The notes under the pieces: model-generated
What the model saw: only the letters and a program-made list of their open reading frames with translations
Databases searched by the model: none
What the model was told of the DNA's origin: nothing
In this document: positions 35,633-45,069 of the stretch, piece after piece
How the letters are laid out: every line of letters starts with the position of its first letter
Numbering within the stretch: the stretch's first letter is position 1
Origin: Pseudomonadaceae bacterium
GTDB taxonomy: Bacteria; Pseudomonadota; Gammaproteobacteria; Pseudomonadales; Azotimanducaceae
Assembly: GCA_024743435.1 (NCBI GenBank)
Contig: JANSWO010000006.1
Coordinates: 214,542 to 278,541, forward strand
DNA: 64,000 nt
Direction of reading: 5' to 3'
Program-made: the position numbers and the translations under genes

Positions 35633-36235
35633 CTACCACATACGATCTTTTGCGTATTCCTCATAGCTGGAATCATAAGCCTCGGCGTCGAATTCGGCTT
35701 GCACTTCTTTCAGGAAGTCACCGGCACTTGGGACTTGCTCGCTTTCATCCCCCGCCTGCCACAGCCGAGATCGCATCAAAGCCTTTGCACATTGGAAATA
35801 GACTTCAGCGATCGTGAGGACAATGACCGTTCGCGGGTGTTTGCCTTGTTGGGCGAATTGCTTGGTCACCTCATCGTCTGCGGTGACCACTGCACTACCA
35901 TTCACTCGGACAACATTCGTGCTGCCAGGCACCATGAACATCAGACTGACTCGCCCGTCTTCCACGATGTTACGCAAAGAGTCCAGACGGTTATTACCAC
36001 GCCAATCGGGAAGCAGAAGAGTATTCTCATCCCGCACGCGCACCACGGCGCCAGCGTCGCCTCGCGGGCTGGCATCCGTCGCTCCAGAGCCTACGGTTGT
36101 GAGCACGAGAAACCTAGATGCGTTTATCCACCGCTCATAGGCGGGAGAAAGTTGAGAGCGAACCTTAGTAAGCGAGCGAGGTGACACCTCGCCATACAGC
36201 GATTCGAGTTCAGCGATCGAATCAATCTTGTTCAC
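35633..36235 (-). CDS. Pyridoxamine 5'-phosphate oxidase-fold FMN protein
   Basis: A 200-residue split-barrel flavin-binding protein. The order RFLVLTTVGSGATDASPRGDAG, LLLPDWRGNNRLDSLRNI and VSLMFMVPGSTNVVRVNGSA is typical of a PPOX-type subgroup of about 200 residues found across many bacteria. Pro-Arg-Gly-Asp and Asn-Arg-Leu-Asp-Ser are characteristic for that group. Its C-terminus ends YEEYAKDRMW. It probably acts as an FMN-dependent reductase, not as PdxH. Physiological substrate unknown. Confidence 0.88.
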   Translation of the reverse strand: MNKIDSIAELESLYGEVSPRSLTKVRSQLSPAYERWINASRFLVLTTVGSGATDASPRGDAGAVVRVRDENTLLLPDWRGNNRLDSLRNIVEDGRVSLMFMVPGSTNVVRVNGSAVVTADDEVTKQFAQQGKHPRTVIVLTIAEVYFQCAKALMRSRLWQAGDESEQVPSAGDFLKEVQAEFDAEAYDSSYEEYAKDRMW

Positions 36236-36294
36236 CTGCTCACCTCCACCAGCGAAGACCCATTGTAGACTGCTTCCGCTGGCTACCCCATCCG

Positions 36295-39200
36295 TTACAG
36301 CGTTTTCAGATTGTCGTCCGAACGACGGTCGATCATCTTCACGTAAGGATCAATAGCGACCCGATCTGGCTCTTCCTCGACCACGAAGTTGAACGTATGC
36401 TCGCCACTCGTCAGCCGGTGTTTTTCCAACACCAACGGTAGCGGTAGATCGTCCGTGCCGTAGTCGCTGTCGAGCTCACCAAAGACAGCAATATCAAGTG
36501 TGATATCAGCTTCCATGGGCGTCTCCTGACCTTCGCCATCGGATTCCACCTGAGCAACGGCCACGGTCATTTCCACGTCGAACTTCCCGTCTTTGCGCGC
36601 CTCAAACGACGCTTCTGTCACCTTCAGATCAAACAAGGTGATCTTCTCAAAGAGGTCCGTAATGAGCCGGTCGTGTTCAGGACCTGCCACCTCACGAAAC
36701 TCCGCCACAAGATCGAGCGCGGTGGGATAGATGCCACCATCTTTGAAGGCGTGCTTGTCGATGAAGGTAGCAAGCGCCTGGTTAACGTTGTCTTCACCGA
36801 TAGCATCCGCGAGGGCGAACATTGCTACGCTGCCCTTTCGGTAGTGAACGTAGGGTTGGTTCTCAACTAACGCGAGCGGCATTTCTTCAATTAGCTCGCC
36901 ACCTCGCGCAGACAGGTAGTTATCAAGCTCATAGCGCAGGAACCTGCGCATCTTCTGTGGCCCGTACCGCTCCTGCATCACCATCAATGCGGAGTACTGC
37001 GCCAGCGTCTCAACGATCATGGTGCCGCCCTGAACGTTGGCACCAATCACCTGATGTGCCCACCACTGGTGTGCTAGTTCATGTGCCGTTACGTAGAAGA
37101 CGTAGTCGATATCGTCTTCATCCGACAAATCCGCCGTAAAGCCAATTGCCTCAGAGAACGGAATCGTGTTCGGGAAAGACTGTGCGAACGATTCGTATCG
37201 AGGAAACTCCTGAATTCGGAATTGCCGATACTGATAGGGCGAGAACGCTTTCGTGAAATAGTCCAGCGAGCGTTTTGTGCCGTCGATCATTCGGTCAACG
37301 TTGGTGTCGTGTGAAGGATGGTAGTACACCTCGATCGCCACATCGTTCCAGCTATCGCGCGCCACTTCGTAACGCGCAGACTGGAAAGAGAAGAACGGCA
37401 GAATCGGAGCGTCCATCTCGTATTCGAAGTAGTGCCTGCCGTCTTCCTGCCAATCGCGCTTCAGATAACCCGGCGATATCGCTGTTTGGCCGGCAACCGT
37501 ACTGAGAATGACGCGGAAGTCTGTCCTGCGGTTAACACCGAAATTGGTTGCCCGCAAACCCTTCGGATCATCGAACTTCAGCGCGCGCTTCAATGGACCC
37601 AGGTCATACTGCCGCCGCGTATTGTTATCCTGCAGCTCACGGCCGGCGTCGTAACCGGCTATTGGCATGATTTCGGTATTGTTTACAAACGTACCGTTGT
37701 GGACGATTCGCGTGCTCGAACCCGAGGCGACAAAGCCAGGGTTTGTCCAGGAAAGATCCCAGCTCATGTCACGAAACTCGCCTGGCGCCATCGGTGGCGA
37801 TAGCTCGTAGCGATAGAAGCCATCGCGCTCGACGCCTTCAATCAGCTGGCCACCTTCGATATTCATAGAGTTGACCGTCAACTCAGGAACCACCGATACG
37901 ATCACTTCGCTGATGGGTTCCGCCCAGGAGTTCTCCATGACGGCATTTGCACGAGATTCGATACGACGCTCACCAGGATATAGCTCAACCACGGCGTCGA
38001 CGGAGACAACCTGCGGCTGCAGCATGTCCTCATACTTCTTGTAGGCCTTCTCGTAATCCGCCTGCCGCTCTTCACGTTGATCCGAGGTCACGTACTCATT
38101 GAGTACGTTGGTGTTGTAGTAAATCCAACCACCCAGCGCGATGAACGCACCCAGGGTCAACGCGGCCATGCCACCAACGACCGGAGTAAAGCGCTCGCGA
38201 GCAATCTTCAGTCGCTCAGACCAGCTCGCCTTAATGCCACGCTGCATAAACAGATGTGCTCCGATAAGAAGCAGAATCGCGAACAGTCCCCAGTACGCGC
38301 CGATCGTGACTAGCGGCTCCAGGAAGTGACCGAACTGGTTCATATCCGTATGCCGCGCGTTCGGTGTGCCTAAGGAGTACAGAGGATGCTCAAAGCCAAA
38401 CCCAGACAGAACCTGTAAGGCCAGGAACAGCACGATGAAGAGCAACATGCCGATAAACTTGTTCGGCGACAGCACCTGTAGGAACACCGCTACCGCCGCC
38501 AACACGTACATGTCCCAGCCGAGATTGCCAAACACACCAACGAGGTAAACCATCGGCTCGATGGCGCTGTAACCACTCACGATCTGGATCAACACCGCCG
38601 TCGCTGTGGCGATAGCCAAAAGCGAGATGACAACCAGCACAAGCGCCAGCCACTTAGCGGTAATCACGATTCCGCTCGCAAACGGTGAGGAATCCAACAG
38701 CTCGCTTACCCGAACATCACGTTCACGATGCACGAGATCACCGCTGTAGAACGCCAGAATGATAAACAGGATGAACAGGAATGATCCCGCGATCGCCCGC
38801 ATCATGACTCCGGTCACGGGCAACAGGTCCGTGCCATAGATCTGACCGCCACCCGCAGCCAACGAGCCAAGCACGTTGAAGATTCCAAAGGCCAGAATGA
38901 CGTAGAAGGGATAGCTCCGGAAAACACCGCGCAACTCCATGCGAAGCTGAGAGCCGAATTGGCTTAGCGAACTCGTCTTGACGTTGGCGAGAGAAACGCT
39001 CTCGAAGCCAGTTGTTGCCGAAGTAACTGCTACAGCAGCTGTGGGTTCTTCGTTGCCGCGTTTGTCCTTACCTTTACCGGGTAGGCGGAAACGGTAGGTG
39101 AGTGCAGTCACCACCAGCAATGCAAATCCAATAGCGACCCATAGCGCGCGGCTCACCAGTAGGCTGCCAGTAAGCTCAGGTATAGCCTCGTTTCTTTCGA

Positions 39201-39882
39201 ACACCGTCCAGTAACGAGTCACTTCACCAAAGGGAATAACGCCAAACGGATCAAGACCAGCAGTAAACTCTATGGTTTCGGCATCCGTGTTAACCGCCAG
39301 CACGACGTAGGCAACCAGCAACACCATGGCTGCGAGATAGGCCGCGAGCATGGATCGCGTTAGCGCCGACACGCTGAAAAACAGCGCGCACAGCACAAAG
39401 CTTGTTGGCAGGTAGATAGCCCACAGCGAAAAGCTGTATGGCGCAAACGAAAACGTGCCGATCCTTTCCGGATCCAGCCACGGCATGGTCGTCGCGAGCA
39501 TCGTGAAGAGCACGACGGACACGCCCACCATGAACGTGAAAAACCAACCACCAAGAAAGCGCCCGACGAGATAGCTGAGCGGAGAGATCCCGGTTACGAA
39601 AACCATCTCCGCCGTTCGGGAATCGAAATCTCGAATAATCGGCTGAGCTGCAAAGGCCGCAGCGGCGAACATGAGGATGATGGAGAAAATGTACTGAGTC
39701 TGGATGATCGCGAAACTGGCGTTCAGGTTGAGGTTATCGGTGCCGCCCCCAACGGTGACGTCTTCGCTCGCCATGCCGAGAAAGGCGAGTAATCCGAAGG
39801 CCAGTGCGACGATAAGAAAAAGCGGCGAGCGCCACTGATAACGAAGTTCGAAGCGGAGAATATCGAGTGTTTGGGAGATCAT
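36295..39882 (-). CDS. ABC transporter permease fused to M1-family metallopeptidase
   Basis: A 1195-residue fusion. The first ~600 residues hold two sets of about six membrane helices with ABC-2-type features (FDSRTAEMVFVTGISPLSYLVGRFLGG; HRERDVRVSELLDSSPF). The C-terminal ~580 residues form a gluzincin domain with HELAHQWW near residue 933 and a likely third ligand Glu in IVETLAQYSAL. By my count 19 residues separate the second His and that Glu, one more than in classical M1 enzymes. The peptidase probably faces the periplasm. The ATPase gene at 39886 ends 3 bp upstream, so the two form an operon and one exporter. Substrate unknown. Confidence 0.9.
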   Translation of the reverse strand: MISQTLDILRFELRYQWRSPLFLIVALAFGLLAFLGMASEDVTVGGGTDNLNLNASFAIIQTQYIFSIILMFAAAAFAAQPIIRDFDSRTAEMVFVTGISPLSYLVGRFLGGWFFTFMVGVSVVLFTMLATTMPWLDPERIGTFSFAPYSFSLWAIYLPTSFVLCALFFSVSALTRSMLAAYLAAMVLLVAYVVLAVNTDAETIEFTAGLDPFGVIPFGEVTRYWTVFERNEAIPELTGSLLVSRALWVAIGFALLVVTALTYRFRLPGKGKDKRGNEEPTAAVAVTSATTGFESVSLANVKTSSLSQFGSQLRMELRGVFRSYPFYVILAFGIFNVLGSLAAGGGQIYGTDLLPVTGVMMRAIAGSFLFILFIILAFYSGDLVHRERDVRVSELLDSSPFASGIVITAKWLALVLVVISLLAIATATAVLIQIVSGYSAIEPMVYLVGVFGNLGWDMYVLAAVAVFLQVLSPNKFIGMLLFIVLFLALQVLSGFGFEHPLYSLGTPNARHTDMNQFGHFLEPLVTIGAYWGLFAILLLIGAHLFMQRGIKASWSERLKIARERFTPVVGGMAALTLGAFIALGGWIYYNTNVLNEYVTSDQREERQADYEKAYKKYEDMLQPQVVSVDAVVELYPGERRIESRANAVMENSWAEPISEVIVSVVPELTVNSMNIEGGQLIEGVERDGFYRYELSPPMAPGEFRDMSWDLSWTNPGFVASGSSTRIVHNGTFVNNTEIMPIAGYDAGRELQDNNTRRQYDLGPLKRALKFDDPKGLRATNFGVNRRTDFRVILSTVAGQTAISPGYLKRDWQEDGRHYFEYEMDAPILPFFSFQSARYEVARDSWNDVAIEVYYHPSHDTNVDRMIDGTKRSLDYFTKAFSPYQYRQFRIQEFPRYESFAQSFPNTIPFSEAIGFTADLSDEDDIDYVFYVTAHELAHQWWAHQVIGANVQGGTMIVETLAQYSALMVMQERYGPQKMRRFLRYELDNYLSARGGELIEEMPLALVENQPYVHYRKGSVAMFALADAIGEDNVNQALATFIDKHAFKDGGIYPTALDLVAEFREVAGPEHDRLITDLFEKITLFDLKVTEASFEARKDGKFDVEMTVAVAQVESDGEGQETPMEADITLDIAVFGELDSDYGTDDLPLPLVLEKHRLTSGEHTFNFVVEEEPDRVAIDPYVKMIDRRSDDNLKTL

Positions 39883-39885
39883 GGA

Positions 39886-40767
39886 TCAATCCAACGCAAT
39901 GTCGATATTGTGCTTGAGTAGCGTCGCGAAATAGACGTCCTCAAGCTCCGGTCTCGTGGGCTCAAGCCCGTCACCAGCTTCTGCCAGAACTCGCGCTTGA
40001 ATCTGACCTTCGACCATCCGGGTCGATATCACCTTGTTGTCCAGCTTGAACCGCGCCAGATCCTCGCGCGCTACGGTAGCGCTGTAGATGCGGCCATCGA
40101 GTTGTGTGACCAGGTCTCTCGGCCTGCCTTTCTCAAGAATCTTGCCTTGCCCAAGAATGGCCATGCGAGGGCACAGGTCCGCGACGTCATCCACGATGTG
40201 CGTCGACAGGATTACGACAACGTCCTCACCAATGGATGCCAGCAGGTTGTGGAAGCGTCGCCGCTCAGCGGGGTCCAGCCCGGCAGTGGGCTCATCGACG
40301 ATCACGAGCTTCGGCTGACCAATGAGTGCCTGGGCGATACCGAAGCGCTGGCGCATGCCACCAGAGAACGTGTCGATGCTCTTCTTGCGCACGTCATACA
40401 GATTGGTTTGCTGCAGTAATCGCTCAACCATGTCCCGGCGCTCACCCTTCGCAGTAAAGCCTTTCATGGTGGCGAGGTGATCCAGCATCACCAGCGGGCT
40501 GGTCCGTGGGTAGGCACCAAACTCCTGCGGCAGATAGCCGAGCTGGCGCCGAATCACGTCTTTGTTATCGGCGATGTCCACACCATCGAAAGTCGCATGG
40601 CCCGAATCCGGCTCCTGCAGCGTCGCGAGCGTGCGCATGAGCGATGACTTACCGGCACCGTTAGGTCCAAGCAGGCCAAACATCCCGGTTGGGATATCCA
40701 GCTCCACGCCGTCGAGCGCGCGTACACCGTTTGGATAGGTCTTGGACAACCCTCGAATTTCCAGCAT
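39886..40767 (-). CDS. ABC transporter ATP-binding protein
   Basis: A 293-residue ATPase partner of the permease/M1 peptidase fusion. The start is MLEIRGLSKTYPNG at 40767, with GGGGGAAAG upstream. Walker A is GPNGAGKSS, the signature is TFSGGMRQRFGIAQAL, Walker B is LVIVDEPTAGLDP and the H-loop is ILSTHIVDDV. The C-terminal ~70 residues form an extra domain common in ABC-2 ATPases. It is the first gene of the two-gene operon. Confidence 0.95.
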   Translation of the reverse strand: MLEIRGLSKTYPNGVRALDGVELDIPTGMFGLLGPNGAGKSSLMRTLATLQEPDSGHATFDGVDIADNKDVIRRQLGYLPQEFGAYPRTSPLVMLDHLATMKGFTAKGERRDMVERLLQQTNLYDVRKKSIDTFSGGMRQRFGIAQALIGQPKLVIVDEPTAGLDPAERRRFHNLLASIGEDVVVILSTHIVDDVADLCPRMAILGQGKILEKGRPRDLVTQLDGRIYSATVAREDLARFKLDNKVISTRMVEGQIQARVLAEAGDGLEPTRPELEDVYFATLLKHNIDIALD

Positions 40768-41052
40768 CAAACTTTCCCCCAGGAACAACGAACCTATAAA
40801 GATGCGCCAGCGTTGGTTTTCGTCGCAGGCTTTTGCGCAATCTTGTCAAAGCGCAGCAAAGATCAAGCCAGTATGTTCCTAAGATGCGCTTTAAGCTCAA
40901 CTTTCAACAACTTACAAGTTGCTCGCGCAAGGATCTGATACCGACTCCGGACCGAGATCGCGGCTAGATGGCGAGGTCGCCCATCTATTGGCCTAAATGA
41001 CGCCAACTACGCAACCCTATGCGTATGCCTGTCACTGTAGGATCATGCTCCC
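40768..41052. other. Intergenic region between divergent ABC and NfeD-like genes
   Basis: About 285 bp without a gene. The only structure I see is a 14-bp palindrome at 40908-40921 (CAACTT, AC, AAGTTG). On the minus strand a TTGACA-like hexamer lies near 40835-40840, but no good -10 follows at the right spacing. It must hold promoters for both directions. Confidence 0.4.
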
Positions 41053-41532
41053 GTGATCAACACCACTACCATCATTGCCTGGTGCGTCGGCGCACTGGTT
41101 CTGCTTCTGATTGCACGCAGTCGCTGGCAGGGCGCCTGTATTTCCGCGGCAGGCGCAGCCCTTCTGATCGCCACCGCTGTAGCCTTCTTTCCCGAGTTGA
41201 CGTGGCAGGCCCAACTGGCGTTCTTCAGTTTGATGACAGCGATCGGTCTGTGGCTTTACACCCTGGTTGCGCGGGATGCGCGCGCCAGCGAGGTGCTCCT
41301 CACCCGGGAAAAGCGAGCAGAGGCTCTACGTAGCCAGGCGGTGACGATAGTCGGCGTGGTTGAGGGGACATCGCCAAGAGTGCAGATCGAAGATCAGTTC
41401 TGGACGCTCGCAGACTCATCGGCTGCGTCCTGGAAACCCTGCCCGGGAGACACGGCGACCGTAGTGGATATCGTCGATGGAGAACTGCATCTTCAGCCCG
41501 TCAGCGCCAACGGCACCAACAGCGCCGCTTGA
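41053..41532 (+). CDS. NfeD-like membrane protein
   Basis: A 159-residue protein starting at GTG 41053. Three membrane segments (~5-25, 30-50, 55-75) are followed by a charged helix and a C-terminal small beta-barrel of the OB type (SQAVTIVGVVEGTSPRVQIEDQFWTLA...VVDIVDGELHLQPV), the usual NfeD plan. NfeD proteins normally pair with an SPFH/stomatin-like protein encoded next door; none is present here. The role is probably membrane-domain organisation or quality control. Confidence 0.65.
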   Translation: MINTTTIIAWCVGALVLLLIARSRWQGACISAAGAALLIATAVAFFPELTWQAQLAFFSLMTAIGLWLYTLVARDARASEVLLTREKRAEALRSQAVTIVGVVEGTSPRVQIEDQFWTLADSSAASWKPCPGDTATVVDIVDGELHLQPVSANGTNSAA

Positions 41533-41597
41533 TCAATTCACCGGTGCACCCATCACTGCCGCTCGTTCCCACCAATGACCACTGATCAGGATCGTTG

Positions 41598-43067
41598 ATG
41601 CACACTTTTGATCTGATCGTGATCGCGCTCTACATGGTTACCATTGTCGGTGTCGGCCTCGGGCTATCCAGAAAAGTGACCGACGCTGCCGACTATTTCC
41701 TGGCCGGGCGTTCGCTCGCCTTCTGGGTCATCGGGCTCTCCATCATCGGAACCAACATCGGTGCCGACAGCTATGTTGGCGCATCCGGTGGCGCGCATCG
41801 TTGGGGAATCGCGCAGGCGAATTTCGAGTGGATCGGGGCAATTCCAGCGATGATCCTGGCCTCGGTTATCTTCATTCCGGTTTACTGGCGCGCCGGTGTC
41901 TACTCCATTCCGGAGTATCTGGGCAAACGTTACAGCCAATCGGTGCGTGTCCTCGCGGCTTCGATGTCCAGCGTATTCGCTGTGGTTGCGATCGCGGTGG
42001 CGCTTTGGGCTATCGCCCTCACCCTCAAGACCTATCTTGGCTGGGAGACGTGGATAGGCATCATGGTGACGGGGACAGTGGTGGCCCTCTACTCGATCAC
42101 GGGAGGTCTGCGCGCGGTTGCCTTTACCGACATGCTGCAGGTGACCATCATGTTTGTTGGTGGCATATCCATTGCCTACCTGGGCGTGACCAACAGCGGT
42201 GGCATCGTCGCTTTCGCCGAGACGCTCACCTCCGCCCATCCGGAGCATCTGCAAACCTTCCTTCCTGCAGACCATTCCAACTTTCCGTGGCCTGGCGTGC
42301 TACTCGGCCTGGCCATCGTGTTGTCTCCCGCGTACTGGTGTGGCAGCCAGGCAATTCTGCAGAGAACCCTCGCGGCTCGCAGCGAGTGGGATGCCAGCGC
42401 GTCGATGATGATGGCGGCCTTCGGCAAAACCTGTATCCCGCTGCTGGTTGTCTTTCCGGGTTTGCTGGCACTGGTGATGAACGCAGACATCACGGACTCG
42501 GATCAGGCTCTGCCCTGGGTGATAAAGAACGTGCTGCCACCGGGGTTATCCGGCCTCATGTTTGTGGCGTTGATCGCGGCGCTGCAGTCCTCCATCGACT
42601 CGGGTGTCAATTCAACCGCTCTGTTGATCACCCGCGATATCACCGGCGTTCTGAGCAAGAAATCGAACCCGGAGAGAGACCTGAAGATCGGTCGCTTCGC
42701 AGCACTTATGATTCTCATTTTCGGCATGATCTGTGCCCCGTTGGTGGAGCACATGGGCGGCATTTATCTGTTCATCCAAGGCATGCTGTCGCTGTTCCAG
42801 GGGCCAATGCTCGCGCTGTTGGTACTGGGGGCTTTCACCCGCTTCGCGACGCCTGCATCGGGCCTGATCACCATCGCTTGCGGGGTTACGCTCTCTGCGG
42901 CCCTTCTCTATCTCGGCTGGAACCTGCTGTACGTGGCGTTTACGAGCTTCCTCACTTCTCTGCTGGTAATCACCGTTGTATCGAGCAGAACAGAACCCGC
43001 GAAGGATCTCGACCGGCTGGTGTTCAGCTTCCGCGGCAAGCGCTCAGGAGAGCCGGGCCAGGCTTGA
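41598..43067 (+). CDS. Sodium/solute symporter (SSS/SGLT family)
   Basis: A 489-residue transporter of about 13-14 helices. ATG 41598 is preceded by AGGA. Typical SSS stretches are ADYFLAGRSLAFWVIGLSIIGTNIGADSYVGASGGAHRWG, the loop YSITGGLRAVAFTDMLQ and the sodium-site region AALQSSIDSGVNSTALLI. The sequence is closest in style to the sugar/SGLT branch, but the substrate cannot be read from it. The D-aminoacylase-like amidohydrolase gene follows in the same direction after 95 bp. Confidence 0.93.
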   Translation: MHTFDLIVIALYMVTIVGVGLGLSRKVTDAADYFLAGRSLAFWVIGLSIIGTNIGADSYVGASGGAHRWGIAQANFEWIGAIPAMILASVIFIPVYWRAGVYSIPEYLGKRYSQSVRVLAASMSSVFAVVAIAVALWAIALTLKTYLGWETWIGIMVTGTVVALYSITGGLRAVAFTDMLQVTIMFVGGISIAYLGVTNSGGIVAFAETLTSAHPEHLQTFLPADHSNFPWPGVLLGLAIVLSPAYWCGSQAILQRTLAARSEWDASASMMMAAFGKTCIPLLVVFPGLLALVMNADITDSDQALPWVIKNVLPPGLSGLMFVALIAALQSSIDSGVNSTALLITRDITGVLSKKSNPERDLKIGRFAALMILIFGMICAPLVEHMGGIYLFIQGMLSLFQGPMLALLVLGAFTRFATPASGLITIACGVTLSAALLYLGWNLLYVAFTSFLTSLLVITVVSSRTEPAKDLDRLVFSFRGKRSGEPGQA

Positions 43068-43162
43068 AAGCTGTGGTTAGCGTCGGTGTACACTTGGGAG
43101 TCTGATGTCGGGGCTGTGATGACCACCGGCACATGAATTCTGGGGACAACGGGAGAGCACCA

Positions 43163-44887
43163 ATGAGCTATGACCTTCTGATCCGTGGCGGCACAGTCGT
43201 TGACGGCACAGGCGCACCAGCCTTCAAAGCAGATGTCGGTGTTCGTGACGGCAAAATTGCGCGCATCGCCGAATCTATCGAAGACAGCGCCGCTCGCACC
43301 ATCGATGCCACTGGCCAACTGGTCACCCCGGGCTTCGTCGATGTACATACTCACTACGATGGCCAGGCCACGTGGGACACCCACATGACGCCGTCGTCCA
43401 ACCTGGGCGCGACAACCGTGGTGATGGGCAACTGCGGCGTCGGCTTTGCCCCCTGTCGAGAGACCGACCGAGATGCTCTCATTGAGTTGATGGAAGGTGT
43501 AGAAGAGATTCCGGACGTTGTCATGGCGGAAGGATTGCCGTGGAACTGGGAGAGCTTCGGCGATTTTCTGGATGCGCTGGATGAGCGGTCTCGCGACGTT
43601 GATATCGCCGTGCTCTACCCACACGGGCCGCTGCGCGTGTATGTGATGGGCCAGCGTGGCCTGGATAGGGAACCCGCTACCGAGCAGGACATCGCGGAGA
43701 TGAAACGCCTGCTAGCCAAGGGGCTGGATGAAGGCGCCGTCGGCTTTTCAACGTCCCGCACGCTAGTGCATCGAACGCTGGGAGGCACACCCGTACCGAC
43801 TTTCAAAGCTGCCAACGAAGAACTTAAGGCACTCGGCGAAGAGCTATCGGGCGATCGCGGCCACGTTTTTCAGATGATTGCAGACTGGCGCGACGCAGAA
43901 GATGAATTCAGCATCCTGTCTGATACCGCCAGAACCACCGGCGCCAAAGCCACCTTTACGCTGCTGATCATTGATGGCTTGCCAACGCTATGGCGTGAGC
44001 ATCTGGAGCGCATCGATCGCTCCCAAGCGGAAGGCCTCGATATTCGCGGGCAGGTCCTGTCGCGCCCGCTCGGCATGATGTTTGGTTTGAATACCTCCAT
44101 GACGCCGTTCTCAGCCACCCCCACCATGCGGGCCATGGAACATCTCAGCCTGGAGGAGAAGGTTGCAGAGCTTTCCAAGCCTCTGGTGCGCGAGCAAATA
44201 CTGAACGAAGACCCCGATACGCCCCATGTATTCATGCAGTTTTTCGCGGACAAATTTCAGGCGATGTTCCCCATGGAAGACCCGGTGGAATATCTGCCGA
44301 ACGAAGACGATAGCGTCGCCAGCATCGCCAAACGTGATGGCCGGCATCCGAAGGAGTGGCTGTACGACTATCTACTGCAGGACGGCGGCCACAGCCTTAT
44401 CTATCTGCCGAGCGTAAATTTTGAAGAAGAGCTGATCCCGGAGCTTCTCAAGCATGATCACACCGTGCCGGCATTAGGTGATGGCGGCGCCCACGTCGGT
44501 TCCATTTGTGATTCCTCATCCAGCATCTACCTGCTCACCAAATGGGTGCGGGATGAAGGCCTGTTTGATATCGAACACGGCATTCACCTGCTGACCGAGC
44601 GACCGGCCGAGCTCTACTCGCTGGCGGATCGAGGCCGGCTGAAGGAAGGGCTAAAAGCAGACATCAACGTACTCAACCTCGACGCCCTGCAGCTGCGTCG
44701 TCCGCACATCGTTGCGGATCTGCCGGCGGGCGGCAAACGCCTGCAACAAAGCGTAGATGGGCTTCGGGCTACGGTTGTGTCAGGCAAAGTAATTTTCGAG
44801 GACGGTCAAGCCACTGGCGAGTTGCCGGGCAAGGTCGTGCGCGGCCAGCAGCCACCACCGGAGTGGTCACAAGCGAGCGCGGGATAG
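43163..44887 (+). CDS. Amidohydrolase, N-acyl-D-amino-acid deacylase-like
   Basis: A 574-residue TIM-barrel metal enzyme of the D-aminoacylase group. I use ATG 43163 (MSYDLLIRGGTVVDGTG), preceded by GGGAG. Metal-binding features are the start VDVHTHYDGQATWD, a GNCGVGFAP motif as in D-aminoacylases, and the Asp in LGDGGAHVG. HLLTERPAELYSLADRGRLKEGLKADINV is the usual C-terminal composite barrel. It may deacylate N-acyl-D-amino acids or an analogous substrate. The preceding symporter could import the substrate or product, which is inference. Confidence 0.9.
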   Translation: MSYDLLIRGGTVVDGTGAPAFKADVGVRDGKIARIAESIEDSAARTIDATGQLVTPGFVDVHTHYDGQATWDTHMTPSSNLGATTVVMGNCGVGFAPCRETDRDALIELMEGVEEIPDVVMAEGLPWNWESFGDFLDALDERSRDVDIAVLYPHGPLRVYVMGQRGLDREPATEQDIAEMKRLLAKGLDEGAVGFSTSRTLVHRTLGGTPVPTFKAANEELKALGEELSGDRGHVFQMIADWRDAEDEFSILSDTARTTGAKATFTLLIIDGLPTLWREHLERIDRSQAEGLDIRGQVLSRPLGMMFGLNTSMTPFSATPTMRAMEHLSLEEKVAELSKPLVREQILNEDPDTPHVFMQFFADKFQAMFPMEDPVEYLPNEDDSVASIAKRDGRHPKEWLYDYLLQDGGHSLIYLPSVNFEEELIPELLKHDHTVPALGDGGAHVGSICDSSSSIYLLTKWVRDEGLFDIEHGIHLLTERPAELYSLADRGRLKEGLKADINVLNLDALQLRRPHIVADLPAGGKRLQQSVDGLRATVVSGKVIFEDGQATGELPGKVVRGQQPPPEWSQASAG

Positions 44888-45069
44888 GCCGCGCTAGAGC
44901 CTGGCGCCAGCACACCGCCGCAACATCGATACCCGGGGAGCGGGAAAACGTAAAAATACTGACGCTGCGTCGAGCAGCGCACATCGCAACTGTGAACGGA
45001 TTCACAGCGATCTCCCTGGCGGGTGGATAACGTGCCCAAACGTTGAATCAAATCACCTGCCGACAAGAC

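Noticed and set aside
35243..36184. 313-residue plus-strand frame
   Set aside because: Antisense to the PPOX-fold gene and the hypothetical gene at 35046; composition and lack of motifs mark it as a shadow.
41801..43105. 434-residue plus-strand frame inside the SSS symporter gene
   Set aside because: Shadow of the symporter in another frame; rich in Arg, His and Gly with no domain, while the symporter frame shows clear helices and family motifs.
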